This document shows positions 1 to 9,410 of a stretch of 64,000 nucleotides of DNA, piece by piece. The first letter of the stretch is position 1, and the number at the start of each line of letters is the position of its first letter. Under the pieces are notes generated by a model. It saw nothing but the letters and a program-made list of their open reading frames with translations. It made no database searches and was not told the origin of the DNA. The stretch covers positions 1,594,602 through 1,658,601 of the forward strand of contig JAJEKV010000062.1 in NCBI GenBank assembly GCA_021234155.1, written 5' to 3'. This stretch comes from Isoetes taiwanensis. Lineage: Eukaryota > Streptophyta > Lycopodiopsida > Isoetales > Isoetaceae. A program made the position numbers and the translations under genes.

Positions 1-520
1 CTGGGGATTGCGTCTCCGGAAGGCTACAATGACGCCATAGATTGATTCAGCTTATCTGCAAAGTGTGCACAGGAGGGGCGGATGGAGTGGACAACCCTAG
101 CCACTGTTCTATGCCAGCCAACGCCAGGTTATACCTCTGTCTGTTGATCTCTTGAGACCGAGCCGTCAGTCCATCCTCACAGGAGTCTGAACCAGGGTAG
201 AACCTGGGGTTTGGGGTGTTTTCCTTAGGATTAGATGCATATTCTTTGCCGTTAGTACTTGGATGGATGTGCCACCCTTCGTGGTGGTTATTTATATATG
301 ATTTATGCTGTGTGCTAACATGTATTCACGCTTCCGCAACTTAGGAGTCCCATTGAAGGCGTGGGCCGAATGACACCTCCGTGTCCTTCACCCGGGCATC
401 TCTCTACGGATGGTCCGAGTTAGACGGAGGGCCCTGCTCATGGTGAGTTGATTGCCATGAGAGGGGGAAGTCCCTGTATGTATACGTTCGGAGCACTGTA
501 TATATTCAGGGAGCGTCACA
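1..520. repeat. LTR-like repeat end, no gene
   Basis: No reading frame of note is present. The right edge ends in GGGAGCGTCACA immediately before LINE coding sequence begins. Read on the minus strand this is TGTGACGCTCCC, the kind of TG... terminus common in plant Ty3/gypsy LTRs. The segment could therefore be a minus-strand LTR that starts at 520 and runs off the left edge. No partner LTR is visible, so this is inferred from one terminus only. Confidence 0.35.
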
Positions 521-540
521 CCTGCCAATTTCCAGCATTG

Positions 541-1075
541 GTCTCTTAAAGCCAATAATACTTATGCTGGCATTACCATAGCATGGAATAATAGACTCAA
601 TTTTGAGGATATCCAAATGGTTAATGATAATAGTAGGAGATGGCAGATTGTACATGGTAAAATTGGAGATAAAAGGCTTGCTCTCATTAATGTGTATGCC
701 TATCACCAACCTTCTGAAAGAGCTAACCTTTGGAGTGTCATTAGCAGAAGTTTAGATAATATCCCTTATGATGATTGCATTTTTGCTGGTGATTTCAACA
801 TGGTTACTCATAGCTATATGAGAAATATTAATTTTAGGTGCTTGGGTGATAATGAGTTCGAGCTGGAGTTCCCTCCTATCTTCTCACCATCTCTCCTTAG
901 CCAGAGTAACCCCTTATTCTTACAGTTGGAATGATCACAGGGATCAGCCTGTGTGCTGTCTCCATGATAGGTTCTACCTTAGTGAGTCCCTTTGGAATAA
1001 TAGTTCTAGGGTTACTAATCTAACTAATTATACTATCTCTGATCATTTCCCTCAGCTCATTAATATTTGTGGTAA
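541..1075 (+). pseudogene. L1 endonuclease domain (broken)
   Basis: This is an exonuclease-endonuclease-phosphatase domain of an L1 LINE, which nicks target DNA to prime reverse transcription. The reading runs from GITIAWNN through LINVYAYHQ and FAGDFNMV (the catalytic GDFN block). A frameshift near 850 moves the rest (YSWNDHRD, then SDHFP, the terminal SDH block) into another frame. The N-terminal third is missing, so the enzyme is inactive. Confidence 0.75.
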
Positions 1076-1645
1076 TAATGTCCAAAGGAAGAGGAACTCT
1101 TATTTTAAATTGAATACTAATCTTCTTGAGCATGAAGATTTTTTTGCCTAACCTTCAACAGATCATTTCTCAAGAAGAGAAGCCTGCAGGCAGCAGTGGA
1201 TGGATGGATTGGTGGGTCAAAGTATCCAAAAGAATCAAGAATTGGCTGAAAGTGTGGGGAAAAGAAGTTCACAGGAGTGAAACTGCCCATCTAAGATTTG
1301 AGAACTCAGCTAAACTTAGCTTATGGCCAGCAAAAGGAAGACATCAAATTACAGATTGAAAGAGAAGAAGTAAGAATCGCCAAAGGCTGAAAAATCAAGT
1401 CAAAGGTGAAGGAACTCAAGGAAGATGAAAGAAGTAACTTTAAGTATTTCTTCATCAAAGCCAAGGGCAGAATTAAGAAAAATCATATCTACAACATTCT
1501 TTGAGAAGGCAACAATATAGACAATGATACCCAATTGAAATGTGCTGCCAGAGATCACTTCTCCAGGATAATGGGAACTGAGCAAGAAATTAGCAGAGCT
1601 GATATTGAGAATTTTGAGCATATCTAGCAGAAAGTTACCAATGGT

Positions 1646-3249
1646 ATGAATGATATTTTATCCAGACCCTTTTCTTATGCAGAAATATTCAAGGCTCTTC
1701 AGGACATGGAGAATGGTAAAACTCCAGGCCCTGATGGCCTTCCAGCTAAATTTTTCAAAAAATCTTGGGAACTTCAAGGTAAGGATATTGTCTCCCTGGC
1801 TAATGAGTTCCTGACCCTCAAGCAATTGGACTGCAGGATCAATACCAGCTTGATTGCTCTCATCCCAAAGATTGAGCTTCCAATCACTTTCTCGGATTAC
1901 AGACCTATCTTTTTGACTAATGTGGTGTATAAGCTTATTACAGGTACAATAGCAGCAAGACTCAAGCCCATTCTGGAGGAGGTCATAAGCAATACTCAAA
2001 GTGCCTATCTCAGGGGAAGGTATATTCTAGATAATGTGGCTGCTGCATCCTTAGGTATCACATGGGCTAAGAATTCCAACCAATCAATTGGCCTTCTTAA
2101 GTTAGACATTACAAAGGCTTTTGACACAGTGAGTTGGAATTTCTTGAGTTGGTGTTGTAAGAAATTGGGTTTCTCTGATAATGTCATTTCCATCTTCCAA
2201 GCTGTTTTAAAGAACTCCAGATCTGTTGTTCTTATCAATGGTGAATGCAGTCCATTTTTTGACATTAAAAGACGAGTCAAGCAAGGCTGCCCTCTCGCCC
2301 CCTTTTTGCTTTTAATTGTCATGGAAGGGCTGAACAGTAATTTTAAGAGGGCAAGGGATCTTCACTTAATCAAGGGCCTTCCCTCCAAGGGGGAAAAGAG
2401 ATCTTGAATGTTCACTCTGCAGATGATACATTCCTTTTCCTGCACCTGGAGGAACAATCCATTCAGAACACTCAGGCTATCGTGGAGGATTTTGGGAAAT
2501 GCTCAGGGTGTAGAATCAATCCCAATAAGACCAAATTCATTTCTAGACATCAAGAAGAGGGTGAGCAAGCAGCTTCATCTTTAGGATGTATGTATCTCTT
2601 CCCTAGTACTAAGACTAAAATTCTTGGCATTCCATATGCTATTAGAATCAACGTGTGTGATCTATGGGAGGACCTTATTGATAAATTTTACAGAAAGGTT
2701 GATTCCCTTAATTCTAAATTTCTATCTAAAAATGGGAGAGCCATTCTAGCAAATTCGGTCATCTCTTCCTCTCATGTTTACCAATCTTTTATCATTATGG
2801 CTCCTAAGAAAGTTCTGGCTAAAATGCAAAACATTATTGGAAGGTTTATTGCAGGGGGATCTAGTAGGAGGTGCTGGATTCTAATCTCTATGGAAGAATG
2901 CTGTAAGCATAAAAGTAAGGGGGGACTGGGGGTTATCAATATTGAGAAGCAGGCCATCGCTTTGGCTGCAAAATATTTCTTCAGGGCCTGCAACAACCAA
3001 ATCAACCACCCTGTGAGTGTTCTTATTACTCATTACATTGAAAAATGTCACCCCTTTGGATGGAGAAATCTTAAACTGCAGCTGCCTCACAGTATCTACT
3101 TTGATTTTACTGTCCCTTCCTCCACGCCTTTGATTATCAAGAAATGGATCAGAGCTTGGCTAAAAATCAGAGGTATGTATGTACACATGGAAGGAGGGCC
3201 TCTCTCAGGATCAGCCTATTTTTTGGAGCCCCTCTCAGATTTTGGATGA
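1646..3249 (+). pseudogene. L1 reverse transcriptase and connecting region
   Basis: This is an RT domain of the L1 type: KTPGPDGLPAKFFKK, DYRPIFL, QSAYLRGRYILDNV, LKLDITKAFDTVSW and RRVKQGCPLAPFLL occur in order. A frame break near 2404 follows, then the catalytic block as SADDTFLF, where L1 enzymes have YADD. The remainder carries the usual post-RT block (KTKILGIP, SKNGRAILANSV, KGGLGVIN). The tyrosine of the active-site tetrad is replaced by serine, and the frame is interrupted, so this copy is dead. Confidence 0.8.
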
Positions 3250-3559
3250 TCCAAGCATGTGCCTGGCTACTAACTTCCCTAAGTTAACCAAGCAGTGGAC
3301 TAATAGAGGCATAATTTATATCAGGGATATCATTAATAATTTTAATTATCAGGAGTCCACTCTTAGGGATCTTGGCGAGGATTCCAGACAGTTGTTCAAC
3401 AGTATCTCCCAGAAATTGGCAGTTGGTGATTGGCACAATACTAATGAGTTTTGGCATATTAATAGTTTCTGTGGTTACAGAGTCAATTTGGCCTATAGGT
3501 ATCTTAACAGGAATCAAGAAATATCCATTCATACCAAATAGAATATTGAGCCTGAAAGG

Positions 3560-3993
3560 GTTTCCAGAAACTTAACCTTCATGTGGAAAAGCCCCATCCA
3601 TCCGAAAATCAAGGCATTTATGTGGCAGCTCTGGCATAGAGCCCTTGCTACAATAAAAATAGATGGAGGCTTAACATGTCTAACTCTGATATCTGTGCTA
3701 GATGTTTGCAGGATCAGGAAAATGAAGAACATCTATTCAAAAATTGTCTCTGGGCAGAATGGATTCTGGAATTAGCAGAAAGTGAACTCAACATTCCTGG
3801 TCTAGCCAATATGCAAGCTATTGAGCTCTTTTTCCCAGCCAATCCAGTTGAATGGAGGAGGTATATTCTCCTTTGGAGAATTTGGAAGGGGAGAAATGCC
3901 TTAATTTTCAAGGACGAGATTGTTTGGCCTAATGCCATCATCAAACAAACCCAATATGATGTTAATTGGGTTTTGGAAGTTTATGGTAACTAG
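3560..3993 (+). pseudogene. L1 C-terminal zf-RVT domain
   Basis: After a frameshift the C-terminal domain resumes with FMWQLWHRALATI and a C-x2-C...H-x4-C zinc-binding pattern (ICARCLQDQENEEHLFKNC). It finishes with the WRIWKGRNALIF block typical of plant L1 ORF2 ends, and the stop is at 3991-3993. This domain distinguishes plant L1 LINEs and is absent from the (CT)n-tailed LINEs further right. Confidence 0.75.
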
Positions 3994-4576
3994 AATTAAT
4001 ATTGTTACTAATGTTGTCTGCTATGTGTTTGTCTGCAGGTAATACTCTCATCATGTTCAAGAGACTAAGATGGAAAAGAATGAATCTTCATGCAAATGCT
4101 CTATGGTTAACTCGGTTCGGGGTCGAGGTACCCAATAAGCATGGGGAAGAATGTCACTGCAATTGCGCCTGCACCACTTATTTCGATGAGAAGAGATATA
4201 TTCTGTGCAATGCAAAGGATAAAAACGATAGATTCAACCCTGGAAAAGCTCACTTATGCAATTGCCCTTACTGCCTCTTCATTGTGGCTAATAAGGGTAT
4301 GGGCAGAAAAGATCATTCTCGAAGGGAGCCTAAGAAAAGGAGATTCTCAAGCAGCTGAATATCTTCACGATCATCTTCTGAAACCTATTTACTATGTTAC
4401 TTTGAGCTATCCGGAACTTTCTATTTCTTAATTTTAGCTTTTTGATAGTTCTGTGCTGATCAGGGTTCTCAACCTACCCTATCCAAAAGGTTTTTTTCTT
4501 AAAAAAGCCCTCGAGCTTTATTTGTAACTTTTACTATACGGATTTTTAATATACTTAAGCCTTCAATTAAAAAAAG
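3994..4576 (+). other. L1 3' untranslated region and tail
   Basis: The sequence between the last L1 codon and an A-rich run (TTAAAAAAAG near 4567-4576). Two overlapping open frames of about 100 codons occur here, but neither shows a recognisable domain. I treat the stretch as the LINE 3' UTR. Confidence 0.45.
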
Positions 4577-4770
4577 AATATGGGGACTTGCAATTGTTCT
4601 ACAGAATATGCTTTGACCAATACCACTAACAAACAGATATTACTATTTTTTCAAATTAGATCTACAGATCGATTAATATGATTCACTGCCATGGAATGAA
4701 TTTGGCAAGGGCATCTTTCTATAGTTAGATCAATTTTCCTTAGGACCTCCAAGTTGTTTTGCTACATATT
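4577..4770. repeat. Direct repeat, copy 1 (partner at 6459)
   Basis: About 190 bp matching 6459-6664 at roughly 85-90% by eye. The shared core contains ATGCTTTGACCAATACCACT and the later CCATGGAATGAATT. The two copies are in the same orientation and flank the tandem repeat and RT scrap between them. They could be decayed LTRs or remains of one duplicated element. No PBS or polypurine tract is evident. Confidence 0.6.
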
Positions 4771-4795
4771 GACCTCCAAATCAATTTAACCTTGG

Positions 4796-5721
4796 GATGC
4801 AATTAAGGCATGTTTGTAGTGCAGCTGAATTTCACCAGCATTCAAGCATGTACTGCAACACTGACTACATTGACATTACATTGTCGAATGCCACTAAACA
4901 TTGCATAAACAGAAAAACCATGGAAGTTATAAAACATCGGAACTAGAAGGATGAGTGGGCCTCTGATCGTTCATACAACTTTAAAACTCGTTTAATACCC
5001 TGCTTATAAACAGAGAGATGGTACACCTAGAGTTTTAACACTTTTGTTTTTTCATAAAGTGATTTAAAAGGGCAGCTAAACAAAATGGCAAATGACAAAG
5101 CACATAATATTGATGGGCTTGTCTTAGAGCTATTCAAATGGGAAGGGGAGGACCTTATAGCGCTTTGGCCGAGACGAATGAAGCTGACAGTAAATGAAGG
5201 CTTGCCTCATACATAGCAAATCTATAAGTTCATACATGTACATAAAAAATGGCAGTAAAATGGATGTGCAATTAAGGCATGTCTGTAGTGCACCTGAATT
5301 TCACCAGCATTCAAGCATGTAGTGCAATACTAACTACATTGACATTACATTGTCGAATGCCAATAAACATTGCATACACAGAAAAACTCTTGACACCCAT
5401 GGAAGTTATAAAACATCAGAACTAGAAGGATGAGCGGGCCTCTGATCGTTCATACAACTTTAAAACTCGTTTAATACCCTGCTTATAAATAGAGACATGG
5501 TACACCTAGAGTTTTAACACTTTTTTGCATAAAGTGATTTAAAAGGGCAGCTAAACAAAATGGCAAACGACAAAGCACATAATATTGATGGGCTTGCCCT
5601 AGAGCTATTCAAATGGGAAGGGGAGGACCTTATAATGATTCAGCCGAGATGAATGAATTTAACAGTCATACATAGCGAATTTGTAAGTTCATACCTGTAC
5701 ATAAAAAATAGTAGTAGAACG
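4796..5721. repeat. 467-bp tandem repeat, two units
   Basis: Unit 1 is 4796-5262 and unit 2 is 5263-5721. Each starts GATG(TG)CAATTAAGGC and the two are more than 90% alike by eye. A third unit begins at 5722 but is lost after about ten bases. There is no coding content. Confidence 0.85.
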
Positions 5722-5839
5722 GATGTGCAAAACTACCGCACCATAATTGTAGGTAGTACATTATTGGAAGCAAAAATAAGCAATTGGACAGGACAACATG
5801 CAAAAAGAGCAATGGGGCTGGGGGCTTTTGTAAGTAATA

Positions 5840-6425
5840 CAATACTTTGGATCACATTTTGACTTTGAGAACTCTGTTTGAAAAAGCTAAAGGAACGAAG
5901 AAAGCATTGTTTTTGGTATTCGTTGATTTTACTAAAGCTTTTGATACCATTTCCAGGAGAGCTCTGGGAGGCAGAATGGAACATCTAGAAGTCCCAAGCA
6001 CTTTGAAAGGTGCGGTGTCCTGGCTCTATGAGGAGGTAATAGCAAAGTTCCCTTTTGATATTTCAACTGAAATCCACAACATGATATAGATTAAACAAGG
6101 CTTTCCCCCTATCGCCCACCCTGTTCGGTCTTTTTATGGACAAACTAGAGGAATGGCTCAAAAACAAAGGACATGTTGAATCAATGATAGGCAACTTTCT
6201 TATCCAAAATGTTTTATATGTTGATGATGTGGTCTTGCAATCAGAAACCCCTGAAGATTTACAGGAGCCTGGAGGTAAAATAGCCCTTTATGAGATGATC
6301 TGCCTCTTTACACAAGTGGAGCTTAAAGAAGATGTTTTTCGAAGTTTAGTACATACGATTATATTATATGGCTCGACTATTTGGAGTTGATGATGTGGTC
6401 TTGATATCAAAAACCCCTGAAGGTT
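5840..6425 (+). pseudogene. RT fragment of a (CT)n-type LINE
   Basis: This is a middle piece of reverse transcriptase. DHILTLRTLFE and FVDFTKAFDTISRR are followed, after stops, by a degraded QG..P block, MDKLEEWL, the catalytic YVDD (in NVLYVDDVVLQ) and the later LVHTIILYGSTIW block. Large parts between blocks are deleted. A 40-bp piece around the YVDD (6220-6265) recurs at 6388-6430. The protein resembles the minus-strand LINEs at 20-35 kb, not the L1 at the left edge. Confidence 0.7.
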
Positions 6426-6458
6426 TACATATACATGGATTTTGTTCGAAACGATACG

Positions 6459-6664
6459 AATACGGGGACTTGAACCCCCCCAAAGTACTCAATGTTCTAC
6501 TAAATATGCTTTGACCAATACCACTAACAAACAGATATTACTATTTTTTCAAATTAGATCTACAGATCGATTGATATGATTTACTGCCATGGAATGAATT
6601 CGGCAAGGGCACCCTTCTATAATCAGATCAATTTTCCTTAGGACCTCCACTTGTCTTGCTACGT
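6459..6664. repeat. Direct repeat, copy 2, with tRNA B-box-like motif
   Basis: This is the partner of 4577-4770. Near its left end the minus strand reads GGTTCAAGTCC (6466-6476), a perfect match to the RNA polymerase III B-box consensus. No convincing A-box or cloverleaf is visible. It could be a SINE head, a tRNA pseudogene or chance. The motif is lost in copy 1. Confidence 0.5.
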
Positions 6665-6666
6665 AA

Positions 6667-7715
6667 ACCACCAGTAGGTGGAAATTCCTGGATTTTTTGC
6701 TAAATGTTTATAATAGATAACTTTTGGGCCTGTGGTTTCTGGCGGCACCGCTTAGATCGCCGCCACAACACTGTTAAAACACTGAATAACTTTGAACACT
6801 TTTATTATCAAATTGTTACAAAATGTATACAAACTAACTGTTAACAAAAAATGCTCGCTCGATTTGCAAAAATGCTCCAGCCACTGTAACTTGCACAATT
6901 CTTTGTGCTCTCTACCTTGCATTTTTCTCGAGATCCGATGCAGGTAGAGCCAAAGAGAAGATGATGGTGGACTGTAGCTGCAGTGGTGGACTGTGGCTGT
7001 AAGAGATAAAAAGAAGAAGATAGATCTGGACTGTGGATGTAAGAGATAAAAAGAAGATAAATCAGCCCTGTCTGTAGCAGAGTAAAAAAGGAGGCAGCAA
7101 GTTGGGCTGCAAAAGCTGTATTAGAATTGCGCCTCCAGTGGAATAAGAATCTAAAATTGAGGATGCATCTTCCAAGCTGATGCAGAGGAAAAAGCCTTCG
7201 ATCTTCCAAGCTGATGCAAGAGTCTCAAGAAAAACATGCCGGAAGCAAAGTAGAGCTGTTGATGCCGATTATCCCCAAAGTTAGAAAACATGCAAGCAGA
7301 AACATTTGAATCTCTCGCCCAAGCAGAGGGCTACTCCATTAACTGCAACATAGACATACTTCGAGGCAGAAATACGGTCTTTCTTGTGGCCAGATCTTCC
7401 AGCCATTATAAGAAACCTTCAAAACCTACAAAAACGAAAAATATCACTAAAAAGTTATGCATTTATTCCAAAACCTGGACAGAAAGCATGCAGAAAACCT
7501 GAAAAGCCTCATGAACAAAGAAATCGCCATCAAAGCTCCGGGGTTGTGCCACTTTAGAGAAAAACTCTAAAGAGAGGTAGCGCCAAGCAGTAGGATCTCA
7601 AAAATCTCGAAAAGATGTGAAGCGCATCGATGAATAGAGAGCGCGCCATAGCCAGACCTCTGCCATCGCCGCAAAACAAGAAAATGCAAGCACGAAATTT
7701 CCACCTACTGGTGGT
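6667..7715. mobile_element. Candidate TIR-bounded element
   Basis: The 20-mer ACCACCAGTAGGTGGAAATT at 6667-6686 recurs as its exact reverse complement at 7696-7715, bounding about 1.05 kb. The 20-mer is itself partly palindromic, which weakens the case. Open frames inside (a 122-codon minus-strand frame at 6841-7209 and a 70-codon plus-strand frame at 7290-7502) show no known domain. No convincing target-site duplication flanks it. It may be a non-autonomous DNA transposon. Confidence 0.35.
6988..7067. repeat. 40-bp tandem duplication
   Basis: GGACTGTGG(C/A)TGTAAGAGAT begins at 6988 and again at 7028, each followed by an A/G-rich run. This is a simple local duplication inside the candidate TIR element. 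Confidence 0.75.
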
Positions 7716-7719
7716 ATTA

Positions 7720-7846
7720 TGGCTGGGAGCCGCTTGGTTTTCGGGGTTTCCGGAGGGAAACCGGCAGCGGCGCCACCGTTCGTGGGGGCACCGTTGCCGG
7801 TTCCCCGCCGGAAACCCCGAAAACCAGGCAGTTCCAGGTCTAGCCT
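7720..7846. repeat. Foldback hairpin (long GC-rich inverted repeat)
   Basis: Left arm 7731-7768 (CTTGGTTTTCGGGGTTTCCG...) pairs with right arm 7791-7830 over about 38 bp with few mismatches. Pairing continues inward to a loop of about 8 nt around CGTTCGTG and loosely outward to 7720/7846. Transcribed RNA would form a very stable stem. It could be a foldback transposon, a MITE core or a small-RNA precursor. No flanking duplication was identified. Confidence 0.75.
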
Positions 7847-8304
7847 AGGGATCACTTGATGGGTGTTACAACCAATTGTGGTCATGAGACCTTGCAGTTT
7901 TTTAAGCTGGAAACCCATGATTCTAAGAATTCACTTTGGATGTATCAATGGATACATTGACGAAGAAAGTGGCTTTTTGATATTTTCCTACATATATAAT
8001 TGAGAATGTCCGATAGGGACGTCCAGGTGGCAAGAAATGTGAAGCTCTAAAGCTTAATGCATGTTTTTCTCGGACATTTTTTGTATGAAGAAAAGAAAAG
8101 AAAAAATGATGCTTTGGTTCCTGAGGCCTGCACTGCCTTCATCGTCGAGAATTTCGGCACAATCTCTGCTTGTTGTCGAAAACTCAGGTGTTGTCTGCTT
8201 TCCATCCTGATTTTGAACACCTAGATCAATGCATGCTGCTCTAGAAATCACAGAAAGGAGATGAAAAGCTATAAAGCTGGAACCACATCATCGCATTAAC
8301 TTTT

Positions 8305-8378
8305 TCCATTTCTGAATATAGGAATAGAGTAGGAGTTTTTGCCATTTCTGAATACAAGAACAGGGTAGGAGTTTTTGA
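8305..8378. repeat. 36-bp tandem repeat, two units plus a partial
   Basis: CCATTTCTGAATA(T/C)A begins at 8306 and again at 8342, each followed by GAGT/GGGT-AGGAGTTTTT. A weaker third unit follows near 8381. It lies downstream (3') of the peroxiredoxin pseudogene. Confidence 0.7.
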
Positions 8379-8715
8379 GTTGCCAGAATGCTGCAAGAAC
8401 AGGGTATAGGAATTGCCGAAATGATGAAGGAGCCGTCGGATTTGATGCATTCGCCAAGGATTCCATCCTCCAGGCACTGATTTTCTCCAAAGATTGCCGG
8501 GTCTGATGCCGTAACAGAGTATTGCAAAGTATTTGTTGCAGGAAAGTGTTTCATTGGGAAACCTACTGAAGGATTATTTGCTTTGGAACTACACAGTATG
8601 CAAATCAATTCAAGGATAGGTCATATTGATGACATATAGAACTAAAAAGGATCACATATGTGAAGGATTATTTGCTGATAGCAGTAAAATGAAGAACATA
8701 ATGTAAATATCTGGT

Positions 8716-9380
8716 TCAAATATTAGGCTGAGGAGTAAAACGGATAAATCCTTGCCAGAAGGAACAGGAAAGCTCTGAAATCCTCTAGGAAAGTTCTCCT
8801 TAGCAGCTTCATTAGAAAGGGAAGGAATCACCATACATTTATCACCAGGTTGTCAATCCACCGGAGTAGCAACAGAATAATTTGCAGTAAGCTGCAAAGA
8901 ATCGATAACTCTCAAAATTTCCTTTAAATTTCGGCCAGTAGTGGCCGGGTAAAAGATGGAAAGCTTCAATCTTTTATCAGAACCTATAATAAAGACAGCT
9001 CTGCAGTAAGGGGCATGCCCGACTTATCTTTTTCGACAGGATCAAGCATTTCAAACAAGACGGCAAGTTCCCTATTCAAATCGGAAACAATAGGGTAAGA
9101 AACAGAGCAATCCGATGTAAAGGCTTTCAATATCAGCAATCTAGCCTTTATGCGATTTGATGGCGTTGCAGCTTAAGGCAAGAACCTTGACGCCTCGCTT
9201 TTGGAACTCCGACATGTATTGAGCTACGGCGCCGAGCTCTGTGGTGCAAACTGGGGTGAAATCATTGGGATGGGAAAAAAGAATGCCCCAATTGTTGCCT
9301 AAAAATTCGTAGAAATTTATGGTTCCAAGTGTGGATTCGACTGTAAAATCTGAAACTATATTTCTAAGCCTGGGCGCCAT
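8716..9380 (-). pseudogene. 1-Cys peroxiredoxin pseudogene, intronless
   Basis: A complete but broken copy of a plant 1-Cys peroxiredoxin (PER1/Prx6 class), a thiol peroxidase of seeds, spores and nuclei that reduces peroxides. From ATG at 9380 the frame reads MAPRLRNIVSDFTVEST, ILFSHPNDFTPVCTTEL (peroxidatic Cys in the PVCTTEL block) and KRGVKVLALSCN. A TGG-to-TAG nonsense change follows at the expected tryptophan after SHK, then a frameshift near the 'DIE' block. The reading continues as MPLTCRAVFIIG, LSIFYPATTGRNLKEILRVIDSLQ and VATPVDW, with a second Trp-to-stop (TGA). After EAAKENFPRGFQSFPVPSGK a further frameshift precedes RFTPQPN and stop at 8716. The span of 665 nt equals the full family length with no intron, which suggests a retrocopy, although no A-tail is seen. 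Both nonsense changes are G-to-A on the coding strand. Confidence 0.85.
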
Positions 9381-9410
9381 AGCTAGCTTCGGCGGTCCAT
9401 GAAAAAGAAC

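Larger units (their letters stand above)
521..4576 (+). mobile_element. Degenerate L1-type LINE (ORF2 region)
   Basis: The element reads in one direction as apurinic-like endonuclease (about 540-1070), reverse transcriptase (1646-2600), a connecting region (to 3250) and a zf-RVT type zinc-binding C-terminus (3560-3993). It ends in a 3' UTR with a short A-rich tail near 4567-4576. This order is the ORF2 of plant L1 LINEs. Stops and frameshifts break it into at least six frames, and no ORF1 is seen. The 5' end joins an LTR-like sequence at 520. It differs from the other LINE lineage in this window, which lacks zf-RVT and ends in microsatellites. Confidence 0.8.

Noticed and set aside
6459-6530. 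Functional tRNA gene on the minus strand
   Set aside because: Only the B-box matches. No acceptor or anticodon stems fold around it.
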